NCBI GenBank assembly: GCA_016708315.1 | Contig: JADJGC010000017.1 | Coordinates: 1 to 19,667, forward strand | Origin: a bacterium | Lineage (GTDB): Bacteria; Zixibacteria; MSB-5A5; CAIYYT01 | Reading direction: 5' to 3' | Length of the DNA: 19,667 nucleotides | Shown: piece after piece, positions 10,571-18,917 of the stretch | Position numbering within the stretch: position 1 is the stretch's first letter | Layout of the letters: the number at the start of each line of letters is the position of its first letter | Made by a program: the position numbers and the translations under genes | Notes under the pieces: generated by a model | The model's input: the letters and a program-made list of their open reading frames with translations, nothing else | The model's database searches: none | What the model was told of the DNA's origin: nothing

Positions 10571-12498
10571 ATGGGATCCGAATGATTCTAAGACCAGAAC
10601 TCCATATATTGCTGACGCTGTAAGCAAGATAGTTGCCGGATATAGCGATGGATCCCCAAAGGTTGCGGCATCGATTCCGCCAAGGTTTGGGAAAAGCAAC
10701 ATCATCTATGCTGTTGCTCAGGAATTGCGTGTTGCTCACCAGTGTCCAGCAACGATTGTTATTGCTCCGTGGACAACGCTTGCAGAACAACTTCGAGACG
10801 AGAAGAAATACATAGATCACCTGAAGCATTACGAAACTAGGGGAGATACTTTTGCGACTGGCGATCCGAATTTGCGGGATCCGTATTGGTCGGAAGCGCG
10901 GACGGGTGCATCAAATCCGTTCACTCTGTTCACAACAACAATCGGAAAAGCAAATCTCAATACAAGGGTACTCTTAAACGGTTTCAAGTTATGCCGTGAG
11001 CGGACTGGTAAGCGCGGGACTCTCGTAATTGATGAGTGTCATCTTCTAAAGGGCGATAAGCCTTGGGGCGATCTATATGAATCTGCCATCGCGGCGGGGG
11101 TTTATTGCGTTGTCATGACGGGCACGCCGTATCGGTCTGATAAGACAACTCTTCCAGGGTTCGCATATTCCGACGTTTCTGAAAAATCGGCAGTTGTTTC
11201 CAGGTTTGCGTTTAAGGAGATTGTCGGAACCAAGATACATGGAGAAACAGTCAAATCCCAGAATAACACAGTCTGCAAAGAGATCATGCCTGACGTTTCC
11301 ATCACTTGGGCCGGACGGCTCGTGCGGTGCGATGTGCAGGCTTTCTGCGATTTAGGTCGATTGCAATGTTCGTATCCCAATCCAGCCGAAGGCGATCCGG
11401 TAACCTCACTAAGTGAAATGGGGCCGGCACGCAAGAATCTTCGGGCAATGGTTGAGTCTCCAACTCTATTGCAGAAGTGTTGCGAAACGACAATTGACAG
11501 GTGGTTATCTTCCGAACCAGACTGGCAAGAAAAGAGACCGCAATGGATGGTAATGGCGGGTTCGGACTTTGGTAATGACGATGGTTAAAACTCTACGATT
11601 TCAAATCGTCATGCAAAGGCCATCCAGCGAGCGTTGCTGAAAAATCGCTAGCGACCGTGGCTCGCAACGACATAAGGGGTCAAAGTTGCGACACTCGCTA
11701 ATCAAGACTCCAATCCTGACAACCCAAAGGATTTTAAGGACGGGAAGGTTGATATTCTTGTCGTGAAGATGATGGGTGTTGTTGGGCTTGACCTCGATAC
11801 TATAGCTGGCTGTACGTTGCTTTCTACAATTCGCAGTGGACCCATTTGGGCTCAGTTCATTACTCGCTGTGCAACTGTTCGTAAAGACCGCAAGGCGAAG
11901 ACTGGCCAGTTGATTCACCAGCGGACGAACTTTGTAAAGAACAATTCAGTCGGTTGTTGCCGATGCTGGTGGCGATGCAAAGTCAGTCACATCGGAAGAG
12001 ATAAGCCGTGAAGAAAAGATACTTGAAAAGCAAAGCGTGGAGGTTGATGTTGATAACGCATTCATCAACGGCTATTCGGATAACGAGAGGAAGCATTCAA
12101 ATGGCGACCTCGAGAAAGACATTGCTTGGTCAGGAAGAATCTGCGTCCAAACCTAACGGATCCTGAAATATCTTTCCAGTTGCGTCTGGGTATTATCCGT
12201 GTCCCTGAAAATGCCGTCGTTGCTCAAGAAGAAGACTCGGTCTCCTTCAGTTAATTTTGAAGACGGCACTAAGGAAGCTAAGGAATTAAGAGACAAAATA
12301 AACGCATGCGCTAAAGCGTTCGCTAACTCTCGAGTTGCGTACAGCAAAAATAGTCCAGCAAAATGGACCGCCTGCCTTTCGGAGTTCATCACACAGTTAA
12401 AGCGCCGTTGCGGTGTAAATCCTGGAATCTCTCTCGATGAAATAAGCAACAACGCGACACTGAAGGCGATGTGCGAAATGGCAAAGGTGTCGAAATGA
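10527..12498 (+). pseudogene. SF2 (DEAD/DEAH-like) helicase, broken by a stop and several frameshifts
   Basis: The first frame (10527-11588, 353 residues) has an SF2 helicase N-terminal domain: motif I SIPPRFGKSNIIYAVAQ, motif Ia TIVIAPWTTLAEQL, motif II LVIDECHLLKG and motif III VVMTGTPYRSDK. It stops at TAA 11586-11588, and the same frame then continues as NSTISNRHAKAIQRALLK. After further shifts the C-terminal domain is readable: VDILVVKMMGVVGLDLDT (motif V), WAQFITRCATVRKDRKAKTG (motif VI), VADAGGDAKSVTSEEI, and finally 12199-12498 (FEDGTKEAKELRDKINACAK). I count at least six frame changes, so either the gene is dead or this stretch is poorly sequenced. A free-standing phage helicase would act in replication or recombination. 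AAAGGG precedes ATG 10527. Confidence 0.7.
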
Positions 12499-13189
12499 GC
12501 AGATTCAAAGTCCCCGCCGTAATGGGAAGCATTCCCGATTTCCCAGTTGGATCCGTGGAGCGGGCACAGATCCGAGCTGCGTTGCTTCAGTCGCGTTGGC
12601 GAAACGCTAAGGCGTGCGATCTCGATTCGATTATTCGTCTTTGTGGCGACGACTTCCTAAGCGAAGAACCGTGGAGACTCTACCAGCCGAAAGGACGCAA
12701 GACGTTCAAAGGCTGGATCGAGCTTATCACTGGCGACAGTTGGGAAAGGGTTCTTGCTTGGGTTCGTGGTTTTTCCGAAGAGATCGCGGCCAAGTGGGAA
12801 AGAGACATCGGGAAACGGATCCTATTCAGAAAGCTCGAGGCGGCACGACCGGCAATAAGAATGCAGCTAAGGTTAAAAACGATTGTGATAATATCACAAT
12901 CGTTCCGCCGAGCGGCGAGCGAGGCACATCCACCGACTACACGCTAAAGCGGCTCGCTCGAGACAATCACGACGACTTGCTAGACGCTATCGAAGCGGGC
13001 GAGCTATCCGTCAATCAAGCGGCAATCCGCGCCGGCTACCGCAAGAAGCTGTCGCACGCTGAGAAGTGCGTGGCTGAGTTCCGTAAGGCGGAGAACCGAC
13101 TCGAGCCATTGCGTGTAATTGTGGCTGAACTGGATACCCACGAAGTGGAGGTACTCAAAGATTGGCTGAGTACACCGACGATGAACTGA
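12495..13189 (+). CDS. Phage protein with C-terminal YTL...AGY domain, one frameshift
   Basis: The first frame starts MSRFKVPAVMGSIPDFPVGS (12495, overlapping the stop before it) and continues to IGKRILFRK near 12830. There the reading moves by one base to the frame ending at 13189: RGGTTGNKNAAKVKND, TDYTLKRLARDNHDDLLDAI, EAGELSVNQAAIRAGYRKK. The last stretch, YTL-RL-RD-L---I-AGE-S-N-AAI-AGYRKK, is a recurrent phage and prophage C-terminal region often seen in putative regulators. The N-terminal half (AALLQSRWRNAKACDLDS, KGWIELITGDSWERVLAWVR) is unassigned. Function unknown. The shift lies in GCTCGAGGCGGCAC at about 12830-12843. Confidence 0.5.
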
Positions 13190-13404
13190 TCGAGCTGTTC
13201 GACGAGCGCGCCGGCATACGTGAGTTCGACGGAATAACGATGTTCGAGCTTGACAGGCTGACTGAGGCGCAGCGCGGGGTGCATCGCAAGGCTGCTGAGC
13301 AGGCTGCCTACTGGGACTTGCGGAAGCTGCTGGGAGACGTTGAGTTCCCAGCGGAGATACTGGAGAGAGCTAGGAAATTTTCGACCCGAGCAACGGATGG
13401 GTAG
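13162..13404 (+). CDS. Unknown acidic helical protein
   Basis: An 80-residue protein from TTG 13162: MAEYTDDELIELFDERAGIR, then FELDRLTEAQRGVHRKAAEQ and AAYWDLRKLLGDVEF. It is helical and charged, with no recognised family. GGAGG lies about ten bases before the TTG, within the end of the gene before it (28-base overlap). It could also begin at ATG 13240. Confidence 0.45.
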   Translation: MAEYTDDELIELFDERAGIREFDGITMFELDRLTEAQRGVHRKAAEQAAYWDLRKLLGDVEFPAEILERARKFSTRATDG

Positions 13405-13419
13405 AAGGAGGCTTTAATC

Positions 13420-14151
13420 GTGATTGTCGACCTGACTTTTGCGACCTTGGCATTAGACGCTGCTGCTGATCGAGAATCTTGACGGCGACAGTCGGAGCCT
13501 CCGAGTACGTTATGCGGCTGTGGGGCGCATTCTCGCCGCCAATCCACTTTTGATAATCTGTCAGACCGTGCTCTCAAGGCTCTATGCCGATTTCCAGGTC
13601 AAGCTAACAAGCTTGTCACTGCGTTATCGGAATCGGGCTTTGTTCGTCGGTTCGATGATGGTCAAACTGAGGTAGTTGGCTGGGATGAATACAATGCAAA
13701 ACTGCTCGCAAATTGGGAGAACGGGGCCAAAGGTGGCCGACCGAAAAAGGCTAAAAATAACCCAACCGAAAACCCAACGAAACCACCAGTAACCCACCAG
13801 CAACCCACGCGGAACCGAAAGAGAGATAGGAGTAGAGTAGATAAGATTACTAACTCTAAAACTAACTCGCGTGAACTATCGACGCATTGGAAGTCTGAAG
13901 AATTCCAAACGGCGTGGTTTGCTTGGCTGTCGCATGTCGCAGCGGCCAAGGCTCCAGTTACCGATTCCGCCGAAGAGGCGATGCTGTACCAGCTCGGGCG
14001 GTTCGAGACCGCAGAAGCGGTTGACGTCGTGAGATTCTCGACGCTGAAGCAGGCGAAGAATCTGATTATGAACGGCGATCACAAGGACAAGCCATCGGGC
14101 GGCGGTGGTCGGAAGCGTGTTTCATTCGAGGAGGGTATTCTGCGTGACTAA
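13420..14151 (+). CDS. Phage replication-protein-like gene, two frameshifts
   Basis: Three frames join to one protein of about 243 residues. It starts at GTG 13420 behind AAGGAGG (VIVDLTFATLALDAAADRE), continues after a one-base loss near 13474-13480 as ASEYVMRLWGAFSPPIHF, and after an extra T in the run 13548-13551 as DNLSDRALKALCRFPGQANK, LVTALSESGFVRRFDDGQTE, with a basic linker (NGAKGGRPKKAKNNPTENPT) and a C-terminal domain (WKSEEFQTAWFAWLSHVAAA, LYQLGRFETAEAVDVVRFST). This layout, an N-terminal winged helix, a GGRPKK linker and a small C-terminal domain, is typical of phage O-type or DnaD-like replication proteins. It overlaps the next gene by eight bases. Confidence 0.6.
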
Positions 14152-14617
14152 TCCAGATTTTGCGGTGTGGGTAAAGCGGCTGTTTGTGGCGTTCCCTGGT
14201 CTGTGGGATTGGCTGCAATCGAAATCACTGGACCCAATCGAAACGCAAGGCGTGTGGCGGAAATGCCTAGCGCCATACTCGCTTGACGAGTGTATGACGG
14301 TGCTCGATGAATGGTCGAATGGCACGCGGGAACCGTTCGAGGCTTACGAGCGCGACAAGGTTCATTTGCGAGTGCGGGCTAGGATCGAGCAGGAACGCGA
14401 CAGGGCACGCAAGCGGCTGGAACTGTCCGAGACGTCGACACCGTATCGCACGAAGCGACAGGGGCAGCGTGATGCGACGACAGTGGCAACTCTGATGGGC
14501 GATCGCAAGGCGGTAGCAGCCGGCGCGGCTGAGTATCTTAAATTCAAGCTCGGCGAAATCGACTGGCCTGAGTATGTCAGCCGGCGCGAAGTGATTATGC
14601 GGGAGCACGGTTTTTGA
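14144..14617 (+). CDS. Unknown phage protein, probably replication-associated
   Basis: A 157-residue protein starting at GTG 14144 (VTNPDFAVWVKRLFVAFPGL), with GAGGAGGG just upstream. It continues WDWLQSKSLDPIETQGVWRK, then a long charged helix (HLRVRARIEQERDRARKRLE) and ends VSRREVIMREHGF. Its place directly after the replication-protein-like gene, with translational coupling, and its size suggest a helicase-loader-type partner; the sequence itself does not show this. Confidence 0.5.
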   Translation: MTNPDFAVWVKRLFVAFPGLWDWLQSKSLDPIETQGVWRKCLAPYSLDECMTVLDEWSNGTREPFEAYERDKVHLRVRARIEQERDRARKRLELSETSTPYRTKRQGQRDATTVATLMGDRKAVAAGAAEYLKFKLGEIDWPEYVSRREVIMREHGF

Positions 14618-14841
14618 TGACGCTCGATGAACTGCGGTATTTGTGTGGTGATGGCGAGGGGTACATAACGCTGGTCCTGCCACACCAATCGACAAACGGC
14701 TATTCAACGCGGCTGCTGCGCACTAGTGGGCCGCGTGGCGTAGTGGTGTGTGTCAATAGCGATGGTCACACCGTCGCGCGATTCGGAGCGAGTGTGGTGA
14801 TTAGGTGGCTGGATCAACAACACAAGTTAGGGAATCGATGA
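14617..14841 (+). CDS. Small unknown phage protein
   Basis: A 74-residue protein, MTLDELRYLCGDGEGYITLV then LPHQSTNGYSTRLLRTSGPR and GVVVCVNSDGHTVARFGASV. It looks like a small beta-barrel-type fold (SH3-like), with alternating strands and Gly turns. ATG 14617 overlaps the TGA of the gene before it, and its own TGA overlaps the ATG of rusA, so it is coupled in this operon. The function is unknown. Confidence 0.6.
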   Translation: MTLDELRYLCGDGEGYITLVLPHQSTNGYSTRLLRTSGPRGVVVCVNSDGHTVARFGASVVIRWLDQQHKLGNR

Positions 14842-15236
14842 AGTACGATTTTGAATGTTTGCCAGAGCCGAACGGAAGCGGCAGGAATCCGTACCGCATC
14901 GAGCTACCGTGGCCTCCGAGTGTGAACACGTACTGGCGCAATATCGGAGGTCGGGCCATCATCAGCAAAGGCGGTCGCGAGTATCGACGGGTAGCTGAGG
15001 TGGCTGTGTTGGTCGCAGGAGGCCGTAGGAATCTCATAGGTGCGCTGTCGGTTAGCATCTTGGCATATCCGCCAGACAGGCGACGGCGAGACTTAGACAA
15101 CACGCTAAAGGCTCCGCTCGATGTCTTGGCTCGCTGTGGTGTGTACGAGGATGACAGCCAAATCGCTAGGCTCTTGATTGAGCGCATGGCTGTTAGCAAG
15201 CCAGGGCGGTTGGTGATCGAGATTGTCGAACTGTAA
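14838..15236 (+). CDS. rusA: RusA-family Holliday-junction endonuclease
   Basis: A 132-residue protein with the RusA pattern: IELPWPPSVNTYWRNIGGRA, then SKGGREYRRVAEVAVLVAGG, then YPPDRRRRDLDNTLKAPLDV and LARCGVYEDDSQIARLLIER. The catalytic acids of RusA correspond to the DLDN pair and the DD of EDDSQI, with the nearby Lys of TLKA. RusA dimers cut four-way junctions during phage recombination and replication. ATG 14838 follows AGGGA and overlaps the previous stop. The length is close to that of E. coli RusA (120 residues). Confidence 0.92.
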   Translation: MKYDFECLPEPNGSGRNPYRIELPWPPSVNTYWRNIGGRAIISKGGREYRRVAEVAVLVAGGRRNLIGALSVSILAYPPDRRRRDLDNTLKAPLDVLARCGVYEDDSQIARLLIERMAVSKPGRLVIEIVEL

Positions 15237-15265
15237 CCACGGAAGCTAGCGCGAACGGAAGCAAA

Positions 15266-15598
15266 TTGAAGAAAAAGAAAGCTCCGCAGACCGACAATGA
15301 TCGACTGCGATTGGCTGTCGACTACGGCAAGGTGCCTCGGACTGTCCACACCGACTTGCTGCTGCGCGGGCATGACGAGGATTTCGTACCGACCGAGGCA
15401 CGATGGCCGACCGATGCACTGGCTGGCAGCGTGGAGAAGATCGAGGTCATGCGGCTGCGTGTCGAGGTTGGGGAGTCGCTGTGGCATGGGAACGACAACA
15501 TGGATCAGATTGTGGCTCATCGGCTGACGAGAGAGCCGGCGCTGCGTGAGTTGTTCGTGGTGCCTGTCCCGAACGCGCGGCGAAAAAGTTTGCCTTGA
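15266..15598 (+). CDS. Unknown protein
   Basis: A 110-residue protein starting at TTG 15266 (MKKKKAPQTDNDRLRLAVDY), with GGAAG upstream. The body (VPRTVHTDLLLRGHDEDFVP, VEKIEVMRLRVEVGESLWHG, MDQIVAHRLTREPALRELFV) is mixed and charged. No family is recognised. It ends the DNA-metabolism block; after it comes a 91-base gap with no gene. Confidence 0.5.
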   Translation: MKKKKAPQTDNDRLRLAVDYGKVPRTVHTDLLLRGHDEDFVPTEARWPTDALAGSVEKIEVMRLRVEVGESLWHGNDNMDQIVAHRLTREPALRELFVVPVPNARRKSLP

Positions 15599-15689
15599 GC
15601 TAGTAATCTGCGCTTGCGAACGGGAGAAGCCATGCAACGCTAAGGGGGTATAGCCAAATTTCTATTGCCACTTTAGCCGAGGACTATCT

Positions 15690-15947
15690 ATGTCATGGTT
15701 GCAGATTGTGTTGCTAATCCTGAAGCTCTTACAGCAAGCCAAGTCGGCTGAGTCGGCTGAGAGTTTCGCCGCAAGCACTGGGGCTGTCGGCGCGAATGGG
15801 GAATTACTCAAGTGGCTGTGGGAGAACCGCGAGGCGATCGTTGAGTTCATCTCGACGCTGATAAATTTCCTCCCCAAGACGGCGACCGTTGGAGCGTCTG
15901 AGGATTCGGTTGACCTTCGTGCGATGGTCGCAGATCTGAAGTCATAA
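15690..15947 (+). CDS. Small protein with hydrophobic N-terminus
   Basis: An 85-residue protein, MSWLQIVLLILKLLQQAKSA at its start, followed by an Ala/Ser-rich linker, then LLKWLWENREAIVEFISTLI and NFLPK. The two hydrophobic stretches are amphipathic and short, and could sit at a membrane; a holin-like role is possible because secreted proteins follow, but the charge and length do not settle it. GAGGA precedes ATG 15690. Confidence 0.45.
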   Translation: MSWLQIVLLILKLLQQAKSAESAESFAASTGAVGANGELLKWLWENREAIVEFISTLINFLPKTATVGASEDSVDLRAMVADLKS

Positions 15948-15958
15948 AGGATCTTATC

Positions 15959-16738
15959 GTGCGTCCATTACTTGCAATTCTGACGCTGCTGGCGTGTGCG
16001 TCTACGGCATTGGCCGAACTAACTGTGACCTCACGCGTAGCGCAGACTGTCGTGACTGTTACGCCTGAGATCGTTACCCAGATCCAGACTGCGGATGGAA
16101 CGAAAATCGGGCAGGCAGTCGTAGAGACGGGGCCACCGGCCACAAAACCGGCGGCTCCTGCGGTGCTGATTTACGTGCAGAGCGATCGCGATTTGACTAA
16201 GAGCTTAGTCAAAATCAAGTGCTCGACAGCCGACGTGAAGCTAGTTGAAACGGGCGTCTATGTGGTGAGCACTGCGGGCCGTCATGTGCTCGACGTGAAT
16301 GTTATTTCTGAGGCTCCGCTGCAATGGGATGATGAGTCGCTAACGGTCACTGTGGGTAATTCCCCACGCCACCGATCGCCCGAGCCAACGCCTGACCCTG
16401 AGCCGACACCAGACCCATCGCCGATCGATATTGCTAAGACGGAGGGGAGTTGGATTCTGATTATCGAGCAGACTGAAACCAGATCGCTTGAGACGGCCAA
16501 GCTGCTTCGCGATATTCCGTACTGGCAGTCTGTTCAGGCTCGCGGACTCAACCCGAGGCCGTATGACTACGACGCACCAGAGGCTAAGCCATACCGAGCC
16601 ACAGCCGATGCTGCTGGTATGCCAGTGGTGATCATCGTCGGTGGACAAGGCGAGTTGAAAGGACACGTCTTGGCTACGTTCCCGCTCACTGGCAAAGCAG
16701 ATCTAGACGCGAAAATCAAGGAGGTCACCGGACGATGA
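15959..16738 (+). CDS. Secreted two-domain protein with PEPTPDP linker
   Basis: A 259-residue protein beginning at GTG 15959, behind AAAGGA. Residues 1-19 (MRPLLAILTLLACASTALA) are a classic signal peptide. An N-terminal beta-rich domain follows (LTVTSRVAQTVVTVTPEIVT to DESLTVTVGN), then a Pro-rich linker (PEPTPDPEPTPDPSP), then an alpha/beta domain (GSWILIIEQTETRSLETAKL, PVVIIVGGQGELKGHVLATF) whose shape, with strand-helix alternation, suggests a thioredoxin-like fold without a CxxC. It is exported from the host. The gene overlaps the papain-like peptidase gene by four bases, so the two may act together. Confidence 0.65.
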   Translation: MRPLLAILTLLACASTALAELTVTSRVAQTVVTVTPEIVTQIQTADGTKIGQAVVETGPPATKPAAPAVLIYVQSDRDLTKSLVKIKCSTADVKLVETGVYVVSTAGRHVLDVNVISEAPLQWDDESLTVTVGNSPRHRSPEPTPDPEPTPDPSPIDIAKTEGSWILIIEQTETRSLETAKLLRDIPYWQSVQARGLNPRPYDYDAPEAKPYRATADAAGMPVVIIVGGQGELKGHVLATFPLTGKADLDAKIKEVTGR

Positions 16739-17556
16739 GCGAAATGGAATCGGTAATTATCCACGGCGAAGAACGCAAGCTCGGTCTTACTGAGTTTTCA
16801 CAGACTACCGAGCTGCCGATGTATGCGGCTGCTGGTGGTCCGATGTTCACGGTCGACGAGATCAATCAGGCTATCACCGATCCGCAGTGGATTAAGGCAG
16901 CGGAGGTGTTCGGCGATTCGTGGATCAAGGATCAAGATGGACGCGGTGCCTGCGCCGGCTACGCAGCGGCATCAGCACTGGAGCGGGCTAGAGCAAGACG
17001 CGGCCTAGAGTATGTGGAGCTTTCCGGCGACGGAATCTACGCGGCGGTCAATCGTGGCGTAGATCAAGGCAGCGGCCTGGAGAACAACATGGTGTGGCTG
17101 CGCGATAACGGCATTCCGCCAGCGAGTGAAGTACCGCGCTGGGAGTATCGCAAAAATCGAATACCCGCGAAAGCATACGAAGAGGGCAAGCGATTTAAGG
17201 GCTTCGAGACGTTCGCAATTCGCACTGAACTGGAATTAGCTTCGGCTATCGTGGCTGGGTTCGCATGTGTAATCGCATGTCATGCTGGCAACGGTGGTAG
17301 AAGCCCTGATGGCTTGATCGACTGGACGAATGGTGTAGGAAATCACAGCGTAGTCATGGACGACCTGCGATTGAGAAACCGCGTTTGGGATTTTCAGATT
17401 GCCAATAGTTGGAAGCTGAGTTGGGGCGAACGAGGTCGTGGCTGGCTGCAGTGGGCGCGACATCTGAGTAACCCTGTCAAGAACCATTTATTTTATAGTG
17501 TCCGTTCAACAAATGATGATCCGAATGGCGACAATCCGCCGCCGCTGAAAGGCTGA
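16735..17556 (+). CDS. Papain-like (C1 family) cysteine peptidase
   Basis: A 273-residue protein with the papain catalytic set: IKDQDGRGACAGYAAASALE (oxyanion Gln67, nucleophile Cys73), GNHSVVMDDL (His204), and IANSWKLSWGERGRGWLQW (Asn224, then the NSW...WG...GW pattern of C1 enzymes). The N-terminal 50 residues could be a short pro-region. There is no signal peptide. The enzyme sits between two exported proteins in the late part of the phage operon. It could cleave host peptide bonds during lysis or entry, or process a virion protein; the sequence does not choose between these. Confidence 0.82.
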   Translation: MSEMESVIIHGEERKLGLTEFSQTTELPMYAAAGGPMFTVDEINQAITDPQWIKAAEVFGDSWIKDQDGRGACAGYAAASALERARARRGLEYVELSGDGIYAAVNRGVDQGSGLENNMVWLRDNGIPPASEVPRWEYRKNRIPAKAYEEGKRFKGFETFAIRTELELASAIVAGFACVIACHAGNGGRSPDGLIDWTNGVGNHSVVMDDLRLRNRVWDFQIANSWKLSWGERGRGWLQWARHLSNPVKNHLFYSVRSTNDDPNGDNPPPLKG

Positions 17557-17558
17557 TA

Positions 17559-18251
17559 ATGGTACGCCATGCACTATCGCTATTTGCTGTTTGCCTTTCG
17601 ATAACATCCATTGCATTGGCTGACCCTCCAGTATTGCTTCCGGTTCCAGATGTTAGTGAAATTTGGACGGCAATAGAAACGCTTGAGCAGCGAGTCGATA
17701 AGATTGAGCAAGCGAAGTTCGCACCGAAGCGGGCAGTGGTTCAATCTTCTTCATCCAAGCCGTATGCAGTAATCACGATTGAATCTCTTCCTGGTTGCCA
17801 ACCATGCAACAGGTGGAAATCGAAAGAGGCTAAAGAGCTTCGAGCGGTTGGCTGGACAGTGATAGAGGCACCGCTGACTAGCTCGCGTTCAGCGCCATAT
17901 TTCCGCATTTGCATTGGCGATAAATGCTATTCGCATTCTGGGTTCATGCCGCATTCGGTACTTCGATAGATTATCGGAACGACGAGCAAAGCTGCTCAGA
18001 CAGCACGAAAGATCGTACAGTCAGCCAGATACACGACGGAACAACTGCGAGCCAGAATACGCTCGCTTCGTCCAGGTGGTTGGCGAGGTCCAGTTTACGC
18101 GGACGTTGCTAGCTCATACGCCAAACAGCACCTATGCGGACCTGAACACGGTTTCACTTGGGAGCAAGTCGCTGGACTTACTCAAGAGGAAGCCTTGATT
18201 CTTCACGATCTTGCGCCGCGTCACGGCAATCAGATTTTCCCACAACCTTAG
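17559..18251 (+). CDS. Exported thioredoxin/glutaredoxin-like protein, interrupted by an in-frame TAG
   Basis: The first 136 residues (17559-17969) have a signal peptide (MVRHALSLFAVCLSITSIALA), a coiled-coil-like stretch (EIWTAIETLEQRVDKIEQAK) and a thioredoxin-like domain: YAVITIESLPGCQPCNRWKS with the redox CQPC at 80-83 and the strand GWTVIEAPL. TAG at 17967-17969 stops it. In exactly the same frame 93 more codons follow (TTSKAAQTARKIVQSARYTT, EQLRARIRSLRPGGWRGPVY, GPEHGFTWEQVAGLTQEEAL, ILHDLAPRHGNQIFPQP) ending in TAG at 18249-18251. The second part looks like a real domain and has no start of its own. The interruption may be a point mutation, a sequence error or readthrough. Confidence 0.65.
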
Positions 18252-18286
18252 TTCACTGTCAGACCATTTTCACCTGGAGATTTACA

Positions 18287-18589
18287 ATGCGTTTTTCGAT
18301 TCTCTTAGCTGTCATCACCCTGGTTGCCTTCAGCGCATGGCTGTTGCCTGACCCTGTTGCGTCCGCGCAGAGCTGCGGTGGGGCGGCTGCCGTATCGAGT
18401 TGCAGCGGATTGGCTGCCGAGTCTTCGTGCAGTGGGTCTGCCGCGTTGGCTCGTTCTAGTTTGGCTAGTCGCTTTCGCAGCCGATTGGCAGAGCGGCGCA
18501 ACGTGCGAATAGCCAAGCGTGCTGCGGTACGAGCATCTACGTCATGTTCTGGCGTGCAGTCGACGATGACTGTTGGCTGCGGTGGATAA
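18287..18589 (+). CDS. Small secreted Ser/Cys-rich protein
   Basis: A 100-residue protein starting MRFSILLAVITLVAFSAWLL, a signal peptide with probable cleavage near ASAQ. The mature part begins with SCGG, SSCSG and SSCSG repeats (residues 28-47), then an Arg/Ala-rich helix (SRFRSRLAERRNVRIAKRAA), then a second Cys/Gly end (STSCSGVQSTMTVGCGG). GGAG lies about seven bases upstream of ATG 18287. The repeated cysteines could form disulfides outside the cell. No family is recognised. Confidence 0.6.
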   Translation: MRFSILLAVITLVAFSAWLLPDPVASAQSCGGAAAVSSCSGLAAESSCSGSAALARSSLASRFRSRLAERRNVRIAKRAAVRASTSCSGVQSTMTVGCGG

Positions 18590-18623
18590 CGACGTTTGCA
18601 CGCCAACAGTATTGAGAAAACCA

Positions 18624-18917
18624 ATGGATGAAGGAACAGGCATTACCGGCTGGGTTCTCGCAGCTATCACGACGATAGGCGGCATATTGTCGGGGGTGAT
18701 TGCAATGCTGTACAAAACGCAAATCGCGGACTACAAGCTGATGATTGCTGAGCTAAAAGCTAAGGTTGAAACGCTAGAAAAGCATGCTGACGCATGCGAA
18801 AAGGCGTATGGGGAGCTACGAGTACAGCACGCTGTGTTAGCGCAGCGCGTGAGTGATCTTGAGTCAAGCAAAGTCAGTCACCAAACGCTAGACCGCAAGC
18901 TGAAAGACAATCCATGA
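18624..18917 (+). CDS. Membrane protein with coiled-coil tail (holin or inner-spanin-like)
   Basis: A 97-residue protein, MDEGTGITGWVLAAITTIGG then ILSGVIAMLYKTQ: a single membrane span near the N-terminus. The remainder (ADYKLMIAELKAKVETLEKH, EKAYGELRVQHAVLAQRVSD) is a long coiled coil. Single-span, coiled-coil-tailed proteins of about this size are typical of phage inner spanins and some holins. The frame is open upstream to a TTG at 18573 that overlaps the gene before it; neither start has a strong ribosome-binding site. It overlaps the next gene by four bases. Confidence 0.6.
   Translation: MDEGTGITGWVLAAITTIGGILSGVIAMLYKTQIADYKLMIAELKAKVETLEKHADACEKAYGELRVQHAVLAQRVSDLESSKVSHQTLDRKLKDNP

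Noticed and set aside
14801..15637. A 278-codon minus-strand open frame
   Set aside because: It lies opposite rusA and the gene at 15266, both of which have family or operon support; its protein is Arg/Ser/Pro-rich with no domain, as expected for an antisense shadow.
10527..18251. Recoded stop codons (an alternative genetic code)
   Set aside because: The in-frame stops are of all three kinds (TAA, TGA, TAG), and all three also end well-supported genes in the window.
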